The position numbers were made by a program, and so were the translations under genes. Source: Deinococcus sp. HSC-46F16 (GTDB taxonomy: Bacteria; Deinococcota; Deinococci; Deinococcales; Deinococcaceae). From it: a DNA stretch of 55,731 bases. The notes beneath the pieces are model-generated. The model ran no database searches. It worked only from the letters and a program-made list of their open reading frames with translations, and was not told the DNA's origin. The stretch lies in NCBI RefSeq assembly GCF_024171495.1, contig NZ_JALJZW010000011.1:1-55731 (forward strand), in the 5' to 3' direction. How positions within the stretch are numbered: the first letter of the stretch is position 1; each line of letters begins with the position of its first letter. Shown piece after piece: positions 27,197 through 35,673 of the stretch.

Positions 27197-28288
27197 ATGC
27201 CTGTTGAAAGCTCTATCTGGAAACTCGGCCAGACCGTCGAGAAGGTTCCTTTCATCCCCCTGGCTCTGGAAAGCAAGCTGCAAGCGGCCTTGGAGCAGAA
27301 CCTGGAGATCCCCGACCCCGGTCTCATGCTCGTCGGGCGGCAGGTCCGCACCGAGAACAACAAGTTCATTGACCTGCTCGCTGTGGACAGCGAAGGCCAC
27401 CTGCACGTCATCGAACTCAAGCGGGGGCTGACGCCCCGGGACGTGGTGGCGCAGGCTCTGGACTACGCCGCCTGGGTGCGAAAGCTCGGCCGCGAGGACG
27501 TGCAGCGCATCTACGCCGAGAACCATGACGGGAAGGGATTCGACGACGGGTTTCGCGACTCTTTTGATGCGGCGTTGCCCGAGACATTGAATGCCTCGCA
27601 TCAGCTCACCATCGTCGCGTCGGACATTGACCCGTCCACCGAGCGCATCGTTCAGTACCTCGTGGACTACGGCGTGCCGATCAATGTGGTGTTCTTCCGG
27701 CACTTCGCCGTTGGGCAGGACGAATTCCTGGTGCGGACGTGGCTGATCGACCCCGATGAAGCGGCTGAGCAGGTGGAGCGACGGGACAGTCAGAAAAAGC
27801 AGCAGCCCTGGAACGGCCAGGACTACTACGTGGTGTTCGGAGAGAGCACCCTGCGCCACTGGGACGACGCCGTAAGGTACGGGTTCCTGAGCGCAGGGAA
27901 GGGCCGCAAGTACAGCCGCACCCTGGAGGCGTTGCAGCCAGGACGCCGAGTCTCGGCCTACATCCCGAGGGTGGGGTATGTCGGGGTTGGCACGGTCACG
28001 ACCGTCGCAACGCCGATCAAGGACTTCGTTTTCAAGGTGGGCGGCGATGTGCGTCCCGTCTCCTCACTGCCCTTCAGTGCCCCCGAAGCTCTCCATGATT
28101 TCGATGACCCGGAGCTTTCGGAATGGCTGGTGGGCGTCGAGTGGCAACAAACGGTGCCCAAGAGTGATGCCCTGACCGGCAGCTCCCTCTTCAGCAATCA
28201 GTACATCGTTTGCCGCCTGCGAGATCAGGGCACCCTCGAAGCCCTCGCCAAACACTTTCCTCAGGCTTTCCAAGAAGACAGCGCGTAA
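27197..28288 (+). CDS. DUF91/NucS-like PD-(D/E)XK nuclease
   Basis: 363 aa from the ATG at 27197, preceded by AAGGA and 7 nt after the stop of the SNF2 gene. The in-frame ATG at 27161 would overlap that gene. Residues about 45-100 hold the nuclease core: NKFIDLLAVDSEGHLHVIEL with the metal-binding Asp and Glu, then KRG, then a QALDYAAWV helix. This matches the C-terminal nuclease domain of NucS and other DUF91 proteins. The C-terminal half (VSAYIPRVGYVGVGTV) may be a small beta domain. It is the likely DNA-cutting subunit of the ATPase/SNF2 operon. Confidence 0.8.
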   Translation: MPVESSIWKLGQTVEKVPFIPLALESKLQAALEQNLEIPDPGLMLVGRQVRTENNKFIDLLAVDSEGHLHVIELKRGLTPRDVVAQALDYAAWVRKLGREDVQRIYAENHDGKGFDDGFRDSFDAALPETLNASHQLTIVASDIDPSTERIVQYLVDYGVPINVVFFRHFAVGQDEFLVRTWLIDPDEAAEQVERRDSQKKQQPWNGQDYYVVFGESTLRHWDDAVRYGFLSAGKGRKYSRTLEALQPGRRVSAYIPRVGYVGVGTVTTVATPIKDFVFKVGGDVRPVSSLPFSAPEALHDFDDPELSEWLVGVEWQQTVPKSDALTGSSLFSNQYIVCRLRDQGTLEALAKHFPQAFQEDSA

Positions 28289-28331
28289 AGGAACATGCTC
28301 CTGCCCCTGACGGGAGAGCCTCGGGACGTCC

Positions 28332-28886
28332 TTAGCTGTGCCCGAGGGCCGACCAGCGCTCTATATCGCGTTTCAATTGCTGGCTGAAGGAGCGCCCCCA
28401 CAGCGCGCGGTCCTTGTCCCGCAGGCTCAGCTCGCCGGGGACGGCGGCGTGGACCGCCGCGACGAATCGCTCGTAGCCCTCCCACAGCCGGTCGAAGTCG
28501 GTGCGGTCGGCGAGGTCAGCGAAGTCCCCCAGTTGCTCGCAGGCGCGGTAATCGTAGATGGTGAAGTCTTCAGGGCAGAAGACCGTGAGAATGGCCGTCG
28601 CCATCGGCAGCCGCAGCTGCCAGGCCTGAAGGAGCACTTTCAGTCTGGCCCTGTTGCCCTCAGCCTCCCGGACTTCCCCGACCAGCTGCCGCACCGCCGC
28701 GTCAAGGTCGGCGTTCCTGTTCATCAGCCGTGCCGCGACCCTCGACTTGGCCCGGTTGGATTTCCACACCACGATGCAGAAAAAGTCGAAGGTCGTGACC
28801 TCCTCGCCCTCAGCGAACTTGCGGGAGACGGTTTCAAAGAGGTAGCGCTCGAGATCGTAATACGCCAAATCGTCGGGGGCGGTCAT
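28332..28886 (-). CDS. Hypothetical protein, last gene of the TerB/WD40 operon
   Basis: 184 aa from the ATG at 28886, with GGGAGG 4-5 nt upstream; a longer frame to 28940 would overlap the WD40 gene. No family can be named with confidence. The stretch MATAILTVFCPEDFTIYDYR resembles a helical motif known from DNA-glycosylase-like hypothetical proteins (ASAILT-x-P-x-x-F-x-I-x-D-x-R). It starts 13 nt after the WD40 gene stop, so it belongs to the same transcript. It converges with the nuclease gene 27197-28288 across 43 bases. Confidence 0.6.
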   Translation of the reverse strand: MTAPDDLAYYDLERYLFETVSRKFAEGEEVTTFDFFCIVVWKSNRAKSRVAARLMNRNADLDAAVRQLVGEVREAEGNRARLKVLLQAWQLRLPMATAILTVFCPEDFTIYDYRACEQLGDFADLADRTDFDRLWEGYERFVAAVHAAVPGELSLRDKDRALWGRSFSQQLKRDIERWSALGHS

Positions 28887-28899
28887 ACAACCTCCCTTG

Positions 28900-30822
28900 T
28901 CAGGCAAAGCGGTAACGGCTGATGCGGTCGTGTCGGCCAACCATTAAGTTGGTGCCTTCCCCATTAAAGGCCAACGTGAAGGCTCCCTCTCCGGGCTCTC
29001 CGACTTCCAGCAGTTCCTCCCCGGTCGGCAGGTGCCACAGCTTGACCACACCATCGGCGAAGGCGGTCGCCAACACCGGCAAGGTGGGGTGGAAAGCGAC
29101 GGCGTACACATAGCGCCTGTTCCACTCAAAGCTGTGTTCCTCGCCCCAGGTCTCGGTGTTCCAGACACGGGCAGTCCGGTCTTCCGATGCCGTCGCGAGG
29201 TACCTCCCGTCGGGACTAAAGGTCACGTCCGTGAGTAGTCCTCCGTGTTGCAACGTCTTACGGCTTGTCCCAGACGTGGTGTCGTAGACGTGGACTATGC
29301 CCTCGGCAAACGCTGTCGCCAGACCCTGTCCATCTGGACTGAATGACAGCGCCACGATTTCACTGTCAGGCCCTTCGGCAGAAACCAGTTCCTTCCCGGT
29401 CTGGACCTCATAAAGTTTCGTGACGCCACCGCCATACGCCACCGCCACTCGGGCAGCGTCTGGAGAAAATGCCACCGCCTGAGCGTAACGATCATTCCAG
29501 CTGAAGGTCTGCACGGTGGTGCCATCCGACAGACGCCATACCCGTGCCGTCCGGTCCCGGGACCCAGAAGCGAGGAGGCCTTCACTGGGAGCCGCACACA
29601 GGTCCGAGACCGTCCGTGTATGGCCCTCCAGAAGGCCCTGCTGGCGCCCACTGGTACGGCCAAGAACCTCAATGTCCTGGTCAGAGGCGACGACGACCGA
29701 GGAACCGGCAAAAGCAATCACTTGGTTGCCCTCCCGGTGAATCGGATGTTCATTTTTGATCGTCAGTTGGATGCGGCTGGCACGGGAGTGAACTGTGGAA
29801 GTCACCTCAGGCTGCCGTGAAGCGGGAGGCGCCTCCCCGGAGGAAGGGGTGGGGGCCTGACCGATTGCGTTTTGCGCGTCCCTCACGACCTGATCCGACT
29901 CTTCCGAAGCACTGACCTGCTCGTCAATGATCGGCACGGTCAACAAGGCCGACAGCGTCTTGGCCAGACTGGCTGCCCTATAGAAGTGCTCCAAGACGAC
30001 GTTGCCGTTCATGGCCGCCTCGTCAGCCTCACACTGCCGAATGGCTGCCCTGAGGCGGCGGACCAGTTCCGAGATGACGTGAGCCACCTCATCCATGCGC
30101 ATCTCAATGCCATTGAGTTCTGTGCAGCGGCGCTTGACGTCCTCTCTATAAATCTCTACATCAGCGGCATACTTATGGGCGGCCGTCTTCGCTTCCTCAC
30201 CCTTCTTCGCGACGATCAGAGACCCCACCAGGGCCGCAGGCGCCACGAAAAGGCCGCCAGCCACAACTGCTCCCAGCGCCATGCCCCCGCCGCCGGATGC
30301 AAGGGTGCCTCCCCCCAGCCACGCCAACAGGGCACTGTTGGCCGCCGCACCACTCAAGCCACTAATGGCTGCCCCTGTGCTGGCCGCCCCGAGAGCGGAC
30401 ACCGCACCCACGACACCGACGCCTGCGCCGACCCCCGCTGCACCAGCCTTCATGACCCCACTGGCGACCTCGAGGCTGGTCGTCCCAATTCCACGGAACT
30501 CCTCCAAGCTCTCGGGCGTCATGTTCAGCCTGAGGGTAAAGTCTTTGTCCGTGACGTTGGCGCGCTGCTTCTGACGCTCCCACAACCGTACGAAGTCGGC
30601 AATCACGCCCCCCAGCACGGCGATCTTCTGCTCTTCCAGTTCCTGAGCGTGCTGCTTCACCGCCAAGAGCCGCAACTCAAATTTCCGCTCTGCCGCCTTG
30701 GCCCGGGCAGTGGCGAGTTCCTGCGTTTCCTTGGCTTCCTTGAGGGCCAACCCCCCATCAATCCCCTTCTTGACTGCTCCTGCGGCGAGCGCTCCCACCG
30801 CCCAAATCAAGGGCAACGGCAT
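28900..30822 (-). CDS. WD40-repeat protein with hydrophobic hairpin segment
   Basis: 640 aa; ATG overlaps the stop of the TerB gene by one base (TGATG). Residues 1-90 are a short apolar start followed by an Ala/Glu/Lys-rich coiled coil. Residues about 118-215 are a long Gly/Ala/Val-rich stretch (GAAGVGAGVGVVGAVSALGA and GALVAGGLFVAPAALVGSL-like segments) able to insert in a membrane. A Pro/Ser linker follows. From about 375 to the end there are at least five WD40 blades (GHTRTVSDLCAAPSEGLLAS, ASEDRTARVW, ATAFADGVVKLW). This suggests a beta-propeller sensor joined to a membrane-active segment, as in some defence effectors; that role is inferred. Confidence 0.72.
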   Translation of the reverse strand: MPLPLIWAVGALAAGAVKKGIDGGLALKEAKETQELATARAKAAERKFELRLLAVKQHAQELEEQKIAVLGGVIADFVRLWERQKQRANVTDKDFTLRLNMTPESLEEFRGIGTTSLEVASGVMKAGAAGVGAGVGVVGAVSALGAASTGAAISGLSGAAANSALLAWLGGGTLASGGGGMALGAVVAGGLFVAPAALVGSLIVAKKGEEAKTAAHKYAADVEIYREDVKRRCTELNGIEMRMDEVAHVISELVRRLRAAIRQCEADEAAMNGNVVLEHFYRAASLAKTLSALLTVPIIDEQVSASEESDQVVRDAQNAIGQAPTPSSGEAPPASRQPEVTSTVHSRASRIQLTIKNEHPIHREGNQVIAFAGSSVVVASDQDIEVLGRTSGRQQGLLEGHTRTVSDLCAAPSEGLLASGSRDRTARVWRLSDGTTVQTFSWNDRYAQAVAFSPDAARVAVAYGGGVTKLYEVQTGKELVSAEGPDSEIVALSFSPDGQGLATAFAEGIVHVYDTTSGTSRKTLQHGGLLTDVTFSPDGRYLATASEDRTARVWNTETWGEEHSFEWNRRYVYAVAFHPTLPVLATAFADGVVKLWHLPTGEELLEVGEPGEGAFTLAFNGEGTNLMVGRHDRISRYRFA

Positions 30823-31229
30823 CAGCAGCCTTCCTCGACCAAGCGCAAGCCTGCCGCGTTCCAGTCGAAGCCCTGCTGCACATGCTGCTCGAGGCGCTGG
30901 GCCATCGTCCGGCTCAGGCCCAGGCGGTCTGCGAGCCGCTCCAGCGTCTGAACCTCTTTGTCCGCCAGTTCCGCATCGAGCATCGCCAGAGTGGCTGCTT
31001 CGAGGTAGATGATTCTCTTGGCGGCGTCAGGGTAGTCCTCCAAGGTGTCCGGGCGCTGCGGCTGCACCAGCGTGCCCTCCAAGGCCTCTGCCGATAGCCC
31101 GAGGGACAATGCGTAGCGGTGGATCAGTTCGCGCTCCACCTCGAGGATCTGGCCGTCTGCGGCCGCGACTTCACAAAGGACTTGGACGAGGGTGTGTTTC
31201 TGCGCTGAATCGAGCAGGTCTGCAAACAT
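30822..31229 (-). CDS. TerB-like protein
   Basis: 135 aa. The motif VLCEVAAADGQILEVERELI matches the TerB/DjlA-type helical domain, with acidic residues that bind a metal in TerB. Family members occur in tellurite-resistance and phage-defence gene clusters, often near membrane proteins. The start codon lies 25 nt after the stop of the upstream gene (31255-31953), and its stop overlaps the WD40 gene start. A role as a membrane-associated sensor or partner of the WD40 protein is inferred from context. Confidence 0.75.
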   Translation of the reverse strand: MFADLLDSAQKHTLVQVLCEVAAADGQILEVERELIHRYALSLGLSAEALEGTLVQPQRPDTLEDYPDAAKRIIYLEAATLAMLDAELADKEVQTLERLADRLGLSRTMAQRLEQHVQQGFDWNAAGLRLVEEGC

Positions 31230-31254
31230 GGTTGGCTCCTGGAATGGGGTGACG

Positions 31255-31953
31255 TCAGAGCTCGAGCACGAAATCCGGGTTGTTAAGCTGCTGCTGGAAC
31301 TCGGCCAAATCCTTGAAGGGACTGGATTTGGCCAGATCGAGAATTCCCGACAGCATCAGTTGCATGCCCTTGAGGTCCCCACGTTCCTGCGCGGCGTCGA
31401 GGGCATCAAACATCCGATCAAAGTTCTCCCGGCGCTCGTCAAAGGTCCGTTCCAGGTAGATCTCCATCACTCGCCGCGTCGAGGTGATCTGCTCGACGGT
31501 GGCCTGACGCCAGGCATCAATGTGGGCACGCTTGGTGGCTTCCACCTGGGCCGTCTTGGCGTAGTCCACGAAGGCTTCACTGATGTGTTGAGCGGCGGCC
31601 AGCGCTGCCTGAGCGGTGACTGCGCCTCCAGCACCGCCCGTGAACATCCCCACGCCAAGACTCACCAGATCGACGTTGCCGGAGGGAGGTCCATCTGCCC
31701 GCGGCCGCACGTCTTGCACCTGAAGGTCTGGGGAGTCGACCTCCGCCGGAGCATCTGGGTTGACCGCCACGGCGGACTGGGCCGCCTCCAGCACCTTTTG
31801 GATCGCTCCTCGCTGGGCTTCCTCGAGAAAGTGCCGACGGTCTTCCTCCGTGGCCAGACGGCTGGCCAGTTGGACGCCCATGCCACTCAAGGAGTTCAGG
31901 GTGCCGAGGAGCTGCTGCGCTGTGGCGATGCGGTGATCTGTGGGGCTGCTCAT
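31255..31953 (-). CDS. Hypothetical helical protein, first gene of the TerB/WD40 operon
   Basis: 232 aa from the ATG at 31953, with AGGAG 7 nt upstream; an ATG at 31986 lacks such a site. Helical throughout, with a glycine/alanine-rich apolar stretch around residues 97-120 (SLGVGMFTGGAGGAVTAQAA), similar in kind to the one in the WD40 protein, and a charged C-terminal helix (RRVMEIYLERTFDERRENFD). No family named. As first gene of a four-gene operon (31953 to 28332) it should carry the promoter upstream. Confidence 0.6.
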   Translation of the reverse strand: MSSPTDHRIATAQQLLGTLNSLSGMGVQLASRLATEEDRRHFLEEAQRGAIQKVLEAAQSAVAVNPDAPAEVDSPDLQVQDVRPRADGPPSGNVDLVSLGVGMFTGGAGGAVTAQAALAAAQHISEAFVDYAKTAQVEATKRAHIDAWRQATVEQITSTRRVMEIYLERTFDERRENFDRMFDALDAAQERGDLKGMQLMLSGILDLAKSSPFKDLAEFQQQLNNPDFVLEL

Positions 31954-32270
31954 GGTGACTCTCCTGAGGGGATGCGTAGAGGGCAAAGCTGGGACGTCCT
32001 GCCGTGCCCCCAGTTTCTCCCCCCGGCGCCCTCATCTGTGCCGCATTTGTGGTGGGTTCTGCACCCCCAGGTAGGGGGGCTGTACCCATCTCTGAGGTTG
32101 ATGGGGTAGCGGGAGCAAGTAGCTCAGGCTTGGCTCGGGCCTGAGGTTCTCAAACCATGAGGGCCACCTGCCTGCGCGTTCAGTGTCAGTGGCTCGTCGC
32201 CTGCCCTAGCAAACGGCAACGTCGCAACTTGGGGCCCGCCTCCCCCCTGTTCGCACTACCCTGGAGGGCA
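31954..32270. other. Divergent intergenic region between TerB/WD40 operon and hsd locus
   Basis: About 317 bases. A 7-bp inverted repeat CTCAGGC/GCCTGAG lies at 32123-32145. TACCCT at 32257-32262 is a candidate -10 box 8 nt before the hsdM start. An upstream in-frame ATG at 32157 is not used in this reading. Confidence 0.4.
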
Positions 32271-33737
32271 ATGATCACCGGCGAAGTTAAGAACAAGGTC
32301 GATGCCGTCTGGAACGCGTTCTGGGCGGGCGGCATCAGCAACCCTCTGGAAGTGGTCGAGCAACTTACCTACCTGCTGTTCCTTAAGGGCCTGGACGAGA
32401 CGCACACCGCCCGCGAGGCCCGCGCCACCCGCCTCGGGGAGCCGATCGAAAATCCCGTCTTCACCGATCAGATGCACGAGTACCGCTGGAAGAACTTCAA
32501 GCACCTCGGGGCACCGGCCATGTACCGGGTGCTCACCGAGACGATCTTTCCCTGGATGCGGCAGCTCGGCGGCGAGCACAGCGCGTTTGCCAAGCACATG
32601 CGGGACGCCCGCTTTACCCTGCCGCCCGAGAAGGCGGGGGTGCTGGCCCGGGTGGTGGACGGCCTCGACAAGATTCCCATGCAGGACCGGGACACCAAAG
32701 GTGACCTGTACGAGTACCTGCTGAGCAAACTCGCCACCGCCGGGCAGAACGGTCAATTCCGCACGCCCCGGCACATTATCCGGATGATGGTGGACCTGAT
32801 GCGCCCCAAGCCGCAGGACACCATCTGCGACCCGGCCTGCGGCACAGCGGGCTTTCTGGTGGGCAGCGAGGAATACCTGCGCGAGCATTACGAGACCGAG
32901 ATCTACAGCGACCCCGCGCTGAAACAGCACTTCGAGAACGCCGCCTTCCACGGCTTCGACTTCGACCACACCATGCTGCGCGTGGCGGCCATGAACATGC
33001 TGCTGCACGGCATTCCCAACCCGGACATCCGCAACAAGGATTCCTTGAGCAGCGACCACAGCGAGGACAGCGACCTCTACACCTTGATTCTCGCCAACCC
33101 GCCCTTCAAGGGCAGCCTGGACGAGAACAGCGTCGCCAAGGACCTCACCAGCATCGTCAAGACGAAGAAGACCGAACTGCTGTTCCTGGCCCTGTTCTTG
33201 CGACTGCTCAAGCCGGGTGGGCGGGCCGCCGTGATCGTGCCCGACGGCGTGCTGTTCGGCAGCAGCAAGGCGCACCGGCAGATTCGGGAAACCCTCGTGG
33301 AAGGGCACAAGCTCGACGGCATCATCAGCCTGCCGAGCGGCGTGTTCCGGCCCTACGCGGGCGTGTCCACCGCGATCATGATCTTTACCAAGACGGGACG
33401 CGGCGGCACGGGTGACGTGTGGTTCTACGACATGAAGGCCGACGGCTACACGCTGGACGACAAGCGCAACCCCACCGCCGAGAACGACATCCCCGACATC
33501 GTTCACCGCTGGCACCACCGGGATGAGGAACGGACGCGGCAGCGCACCGACCAGAGCTTCTTCGTGCCCAAGGCGGAGATCAAGGCCAACGGGTACGACC
33601 TGAGCATCAACCGGTACAAGGAGACGCAGCACGAGGCGGTGGAGTACGACGCGCCTGAGAAGATTCTGGACGACCTCGATGCGCTGGAAGCCGAGATTCA
33701 GGCCGGGCTGAAGCGGCTGCGGGAGATGCTGGCCTAA
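32271..33737 (+). CDS. hsdM: Type I restriction-modification DNA methyltransferase subunit
   Basis: 488 aa from the ATG at 32271, preceded by GGAGGG; an extension to 32157 has no family similarity. N6-adenine methyltransferase of a type I system: an N-terminal HsdM helical domain (NPLEVVEQLTYLLFLKGLDE), the SAM-binding motif DPACGTAGFL near residue 187, and the catalytic NPPF near 276. It methylates the sequence recognised by HsdS and, with HsdR, forms the restriction complex. First gene of the hsd operon, followed by the MntA/HepT pair. Confidence 0.93.
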   Translation: MITGEVKNKVDAVWNAFWAGGISNPLEVVEQLTYLLFLKGLDETHTAREARATRLGEPIENPVFTDQMHEYRWKNFKHLGAPAMYRVLTETIFPWMRQLGGEHSAFAKHMRDARFTLPPEKAGVLARVVDGLDKIPMQDRDTKGDLYEYLLSKLATAGQNGQFRTPRHIIRMMVDLMRPKPQDTICDPACGTAGFLVGSEEYLREHYETEIYSDPALKQHFENAAFHGFDFDHTMLRVAAMNMLLHGIPNPDIRNKDSLSSDHSEDSDLYTLILANPPFKGSLDENSVAKDLTSIVKTKKTELLFLALFLRLLKPGGRAAVIVPDGVLFGSSKAHRQIRETLVEGHKLDGIISLPSGVFRPYAGVSTAIMIFTKTGRGGTGDVWFYDMKADGYTLDDKRNPTAENDIPDIVHRWHHRDEERTRQRTDQSFFVPKAEIKANGYDLSINRYKETQHEAVEYDAPEKILDDLDALEAEIQAGLKRLREMLA

Positions 33738-33740
33738 AGT

Positions 33741-34061
33741 ATGGCTATGGCGGCCTCCCCCACGTTCCCCAGCGGGCCACGGCTGGAGCACCTGCGCGAC
33801 CTGGCGCGGGCGCACCGGGTCCGGCGGCTCGACCTGTTCGGCAGCGTGGCGCGTGGCGCGGCGGACGCCCACGACTACGACTTTCTGGTCGAGTTCGAGC
33901 CGCTGCCGCCGCTGGAGCACGGGCGGGCCTACCTGTCGCTGCTGGCCGCCCTTCAGGACACGCTCGCCGCTCCGGTGGACCTGATCGAGGCTGAGGCGCT
34001 GGACAACCCGTATTTCGAGGCGCGGGTCCGGCGCGAGCGTGTGAACCTCTATGCCCGTTGA
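33741..34061 (+). CDS. mntA: MntA-type minimal nucleotidyltransferase antitoxin
   Basis: 106 aa; starts 3 nt after the hsdM stop. The signature GSVARGAADAHDYD fits the GS-x-x-RG-x(n)-D-x-D active site of minimal nucleotidyltransferases (about residues 34-50). In HepT/MntA modules this protein adds AMP to the toxin's tyrosine and so disables it. The next gene, encoding the HepT partner, overlaps it by 11 nt. Its place inside the hsd operon is the unusual feature. Confidence 0.85.
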   Translation: MAMAASPTFPSGPRLEHLRDLARAHRVRRLDLFGSVARGAADAHDYDFLVEFEPLPPLEHGRAYLSLLAALQDTLAAPVDLIEAEALDNPYFEARVRRERVNLYAR

Positions 34062-34407
34062 CCTCCGCACCTGGCTGCACGACATCGTCAAGGCGAGCAG
34101 GCTGATCGGGCAGTTCGTGGACGGCCTGAGTTACGAGCAGTACCAGGACGACGTGCTGCGGTCCTCCGCCGTCGAGCGGCAACTGGGCATCGTGGGCGAG
34201 GCGGTCGCGCAGGTGCTGAAGGTCGAGCCGCAGGCCCCGCTGGGCGCGGCCCGGCAGATCGTCGGTTTTCGCAACATCCTGATTCACAATTACGCCCGCG
34301 TCAGCAACGCCGTGGTGTGGACGGTGATCCATGACCATCTGCCCGTGCTGAGCGCCGAGGCTCAGGCCTGGCTGGAGCAATTGAACCGTGAGACGACCAA
34401 GGAGTAG
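34051..34407 (+). CDS. hepT: HepT-like HEPN ribonuclease toxin (DUF86)
   Basis: 118 aa, overlapping mntA by 11 nt. DUF86/HEPN helical protein with the active-site motif R-x4-H-x-Y seen here as RNILIHNY (about residues 72-79). HEPN proteins of this type cleave RNA, and the Tyr is the known target of MntA adenylylation. The pair with mntA is a complete type VII-like toxin-antitoxin module. Its stop is directly followed by the hsdS start. Confidence 0.87.
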   Translation: MPVDLRTWLHDIVKASRLIGQFVDGLSYEQYQDDVLRSSAVERQLGIVGEAVAQVLKVEPQAPLGAARQIVGFRNILIHNYARVSNAVVWTVIHDHLPVLSAEAQAWLEQLNRETTKE

Positions 34408-35640
34408 ATGGGAGATGCTGGCATGACGTGGGAGAGGGTGAGGCTTGGGGATATTGCCACTGTTGTTTCTGGTGCCACTCCGAAAACAGGCGTAGATGAG
34501 TATTGGGATGGAGATATTGCCTGGGCAACGCCTAAAGACTTGAGCGGACTAGGAAGAAAATATATTTCTGAGACAGAATCTTATATTACAGAGAAGGGAT
34601 ATAAGAGTTGTTCAACAATATTGCTACCGCCCAACTCCGTACTACTAAGTTCACGTGCTCCGATAGGACACGTTGCCATCAACGCCATTCCAATGGCAAC
34701 GAACCAAGGCTTCAAGAGCTTAATCCCGAAGCAAGGAGCCCTGGACGCTAGCTATCTTTACCACTGGTTAAAATCACAAACATCCTATCTAAACAGTCTT
34801 GGGCGTGGGGCTACTTTCAAAGAAGTGTCCAAAACTATCGTTGAGGACATTGAAATTCCCCTCCCCCCCCTCCCCGTCCAGCAGCGGATTGCGGCGGTGC
34901 TGGATGAAGTGGACGCGCTTCGGCAAAAGCGGGAGCGGAGTATCGAGGGGTTGGAAGCACTTCGAGAATCTGCCTACATCCATCATTTAGCAGAGAGCCA
35001 AGCTTCGAGTGTGCGAGTGAGGGTCAGTGACCTTATAGACCCTCACAGAGGCGGAATGCGGACTGGGCCATTCGGTAGTCAACTGCTCCACTCAGAGTTT
35101 GTTGATGACCCCAGCGGAATTATGGTGCTAGGCATCGATAATGCTGTCAAGAATCGTTTCCGCTATACCGGCGAGCGATATATCACACCAGAGAAGTACG
35201 AAGGACTTAGACGTTACACCGTTCATCCAGGAGATGTTCTAGTAACAATCATGGGAACCTGCGGCAGGGTCGCCATTGTTCCAAGTAACATCCCGACCGC
35301 TATCAATACAAAGCACCTTTGTGCAATGTCTTTAAATGAACAGTGCCTACCCGAATACCTTCACGCTACGCTGATATACAACCCTTCTGTCCTAAAGCAA
35401 ATGGGGGCATCTGCACGAGGGGCGATTATGGACGGTCTCAACATGGGCATCATCTCTGCTTTGGAGTTCGACCTTCCTGAAGTATCTGAGCAACGTAAAC
35501 TTCAGACGGTCTTTGCTGAGATTGATTCCTTGACCGATGCGGCACTACACGCAAGACAAACCGAGGGTGTTTTGCTCTCCTCGCTCCAAACCCGCGCCTT
35601 CTCCGGCAAGCTTAACCTGCGAGAACTCACCCTGAGCTAG
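34408..35640 (+). CDS. hsdS: Type I restriction-modification specificity subunit
   Basis: 410 aa from the ATG at 34408, which has AGGAG 3 nt upstream; an ATG at 34423 is an alternative. Two target-recognition domains, each followed by a conserved helical spacer: TRD1 about residues 5-150, then LPVQQRIAAVLDEVDALRQK; TRD2 about 205-345, then SEQRKLQTVFAEIDSLTDAA. The TRD1 DNA (34440-34860) and parts of TRD2 are much richer in A and T than hsdM and hsdR, while the spacers are GC-rich. This is what domain exchange from other sources would leave. It fixes the sequence the complex recognises. Confidence 0.9.
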   Translation: MGDAGMTWERVRLGDIATVVSGATPKTGVDEYWDGDIAWATPKDLSGLGRKYISETESYITEKGYKSCSTILLPPNSVLLSSRAPIGHVAINAIPMATNQGFKSLIPKQGALDASYLYHWLKSQTSYLNSLGRGATFKEVSKTIVEDIEIPLPPLPVQQRIAAVLDEVDALRQKRERSIEGLEALRESAYIHHLAESQASSVRVRVSDLIDPHRGGMRTGPFGSQLLHSEFVDDPSGIMVLGIDNAVKNRFRYTGERYITPEKYEGLRRYTVHPGDVLVTIMGTCGRVAIVPSNIPTAINTKHLCAMSLNEQCLPEYLHATLIYNPSVLKQMGASARGAIMDGLNMGIISALEFDLPEVSEQRKLQTVFAEIDSLTDAALHARQTEGVLLSSLQTRAFSGKLNLRELTLS

Positions 35641-35673
35641 CCTCCCCTTCCCCATCTCCCCCGAGGTGCTTCC

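Noticed and set aside
32157..32270. N-terminal extension of HsdM
   Set aside because: HsdM similarity begins at the ATG at 32271, which has its own GGAGGG site.
33741..34407. Accessory subunits of the type I restriction system
   Set aside because: The GS-x-x-RG...D-x-D and R-x4-H-x-Y motifs identify a nucleotidyltransferase/HEPN toxin-antitoxin pair.
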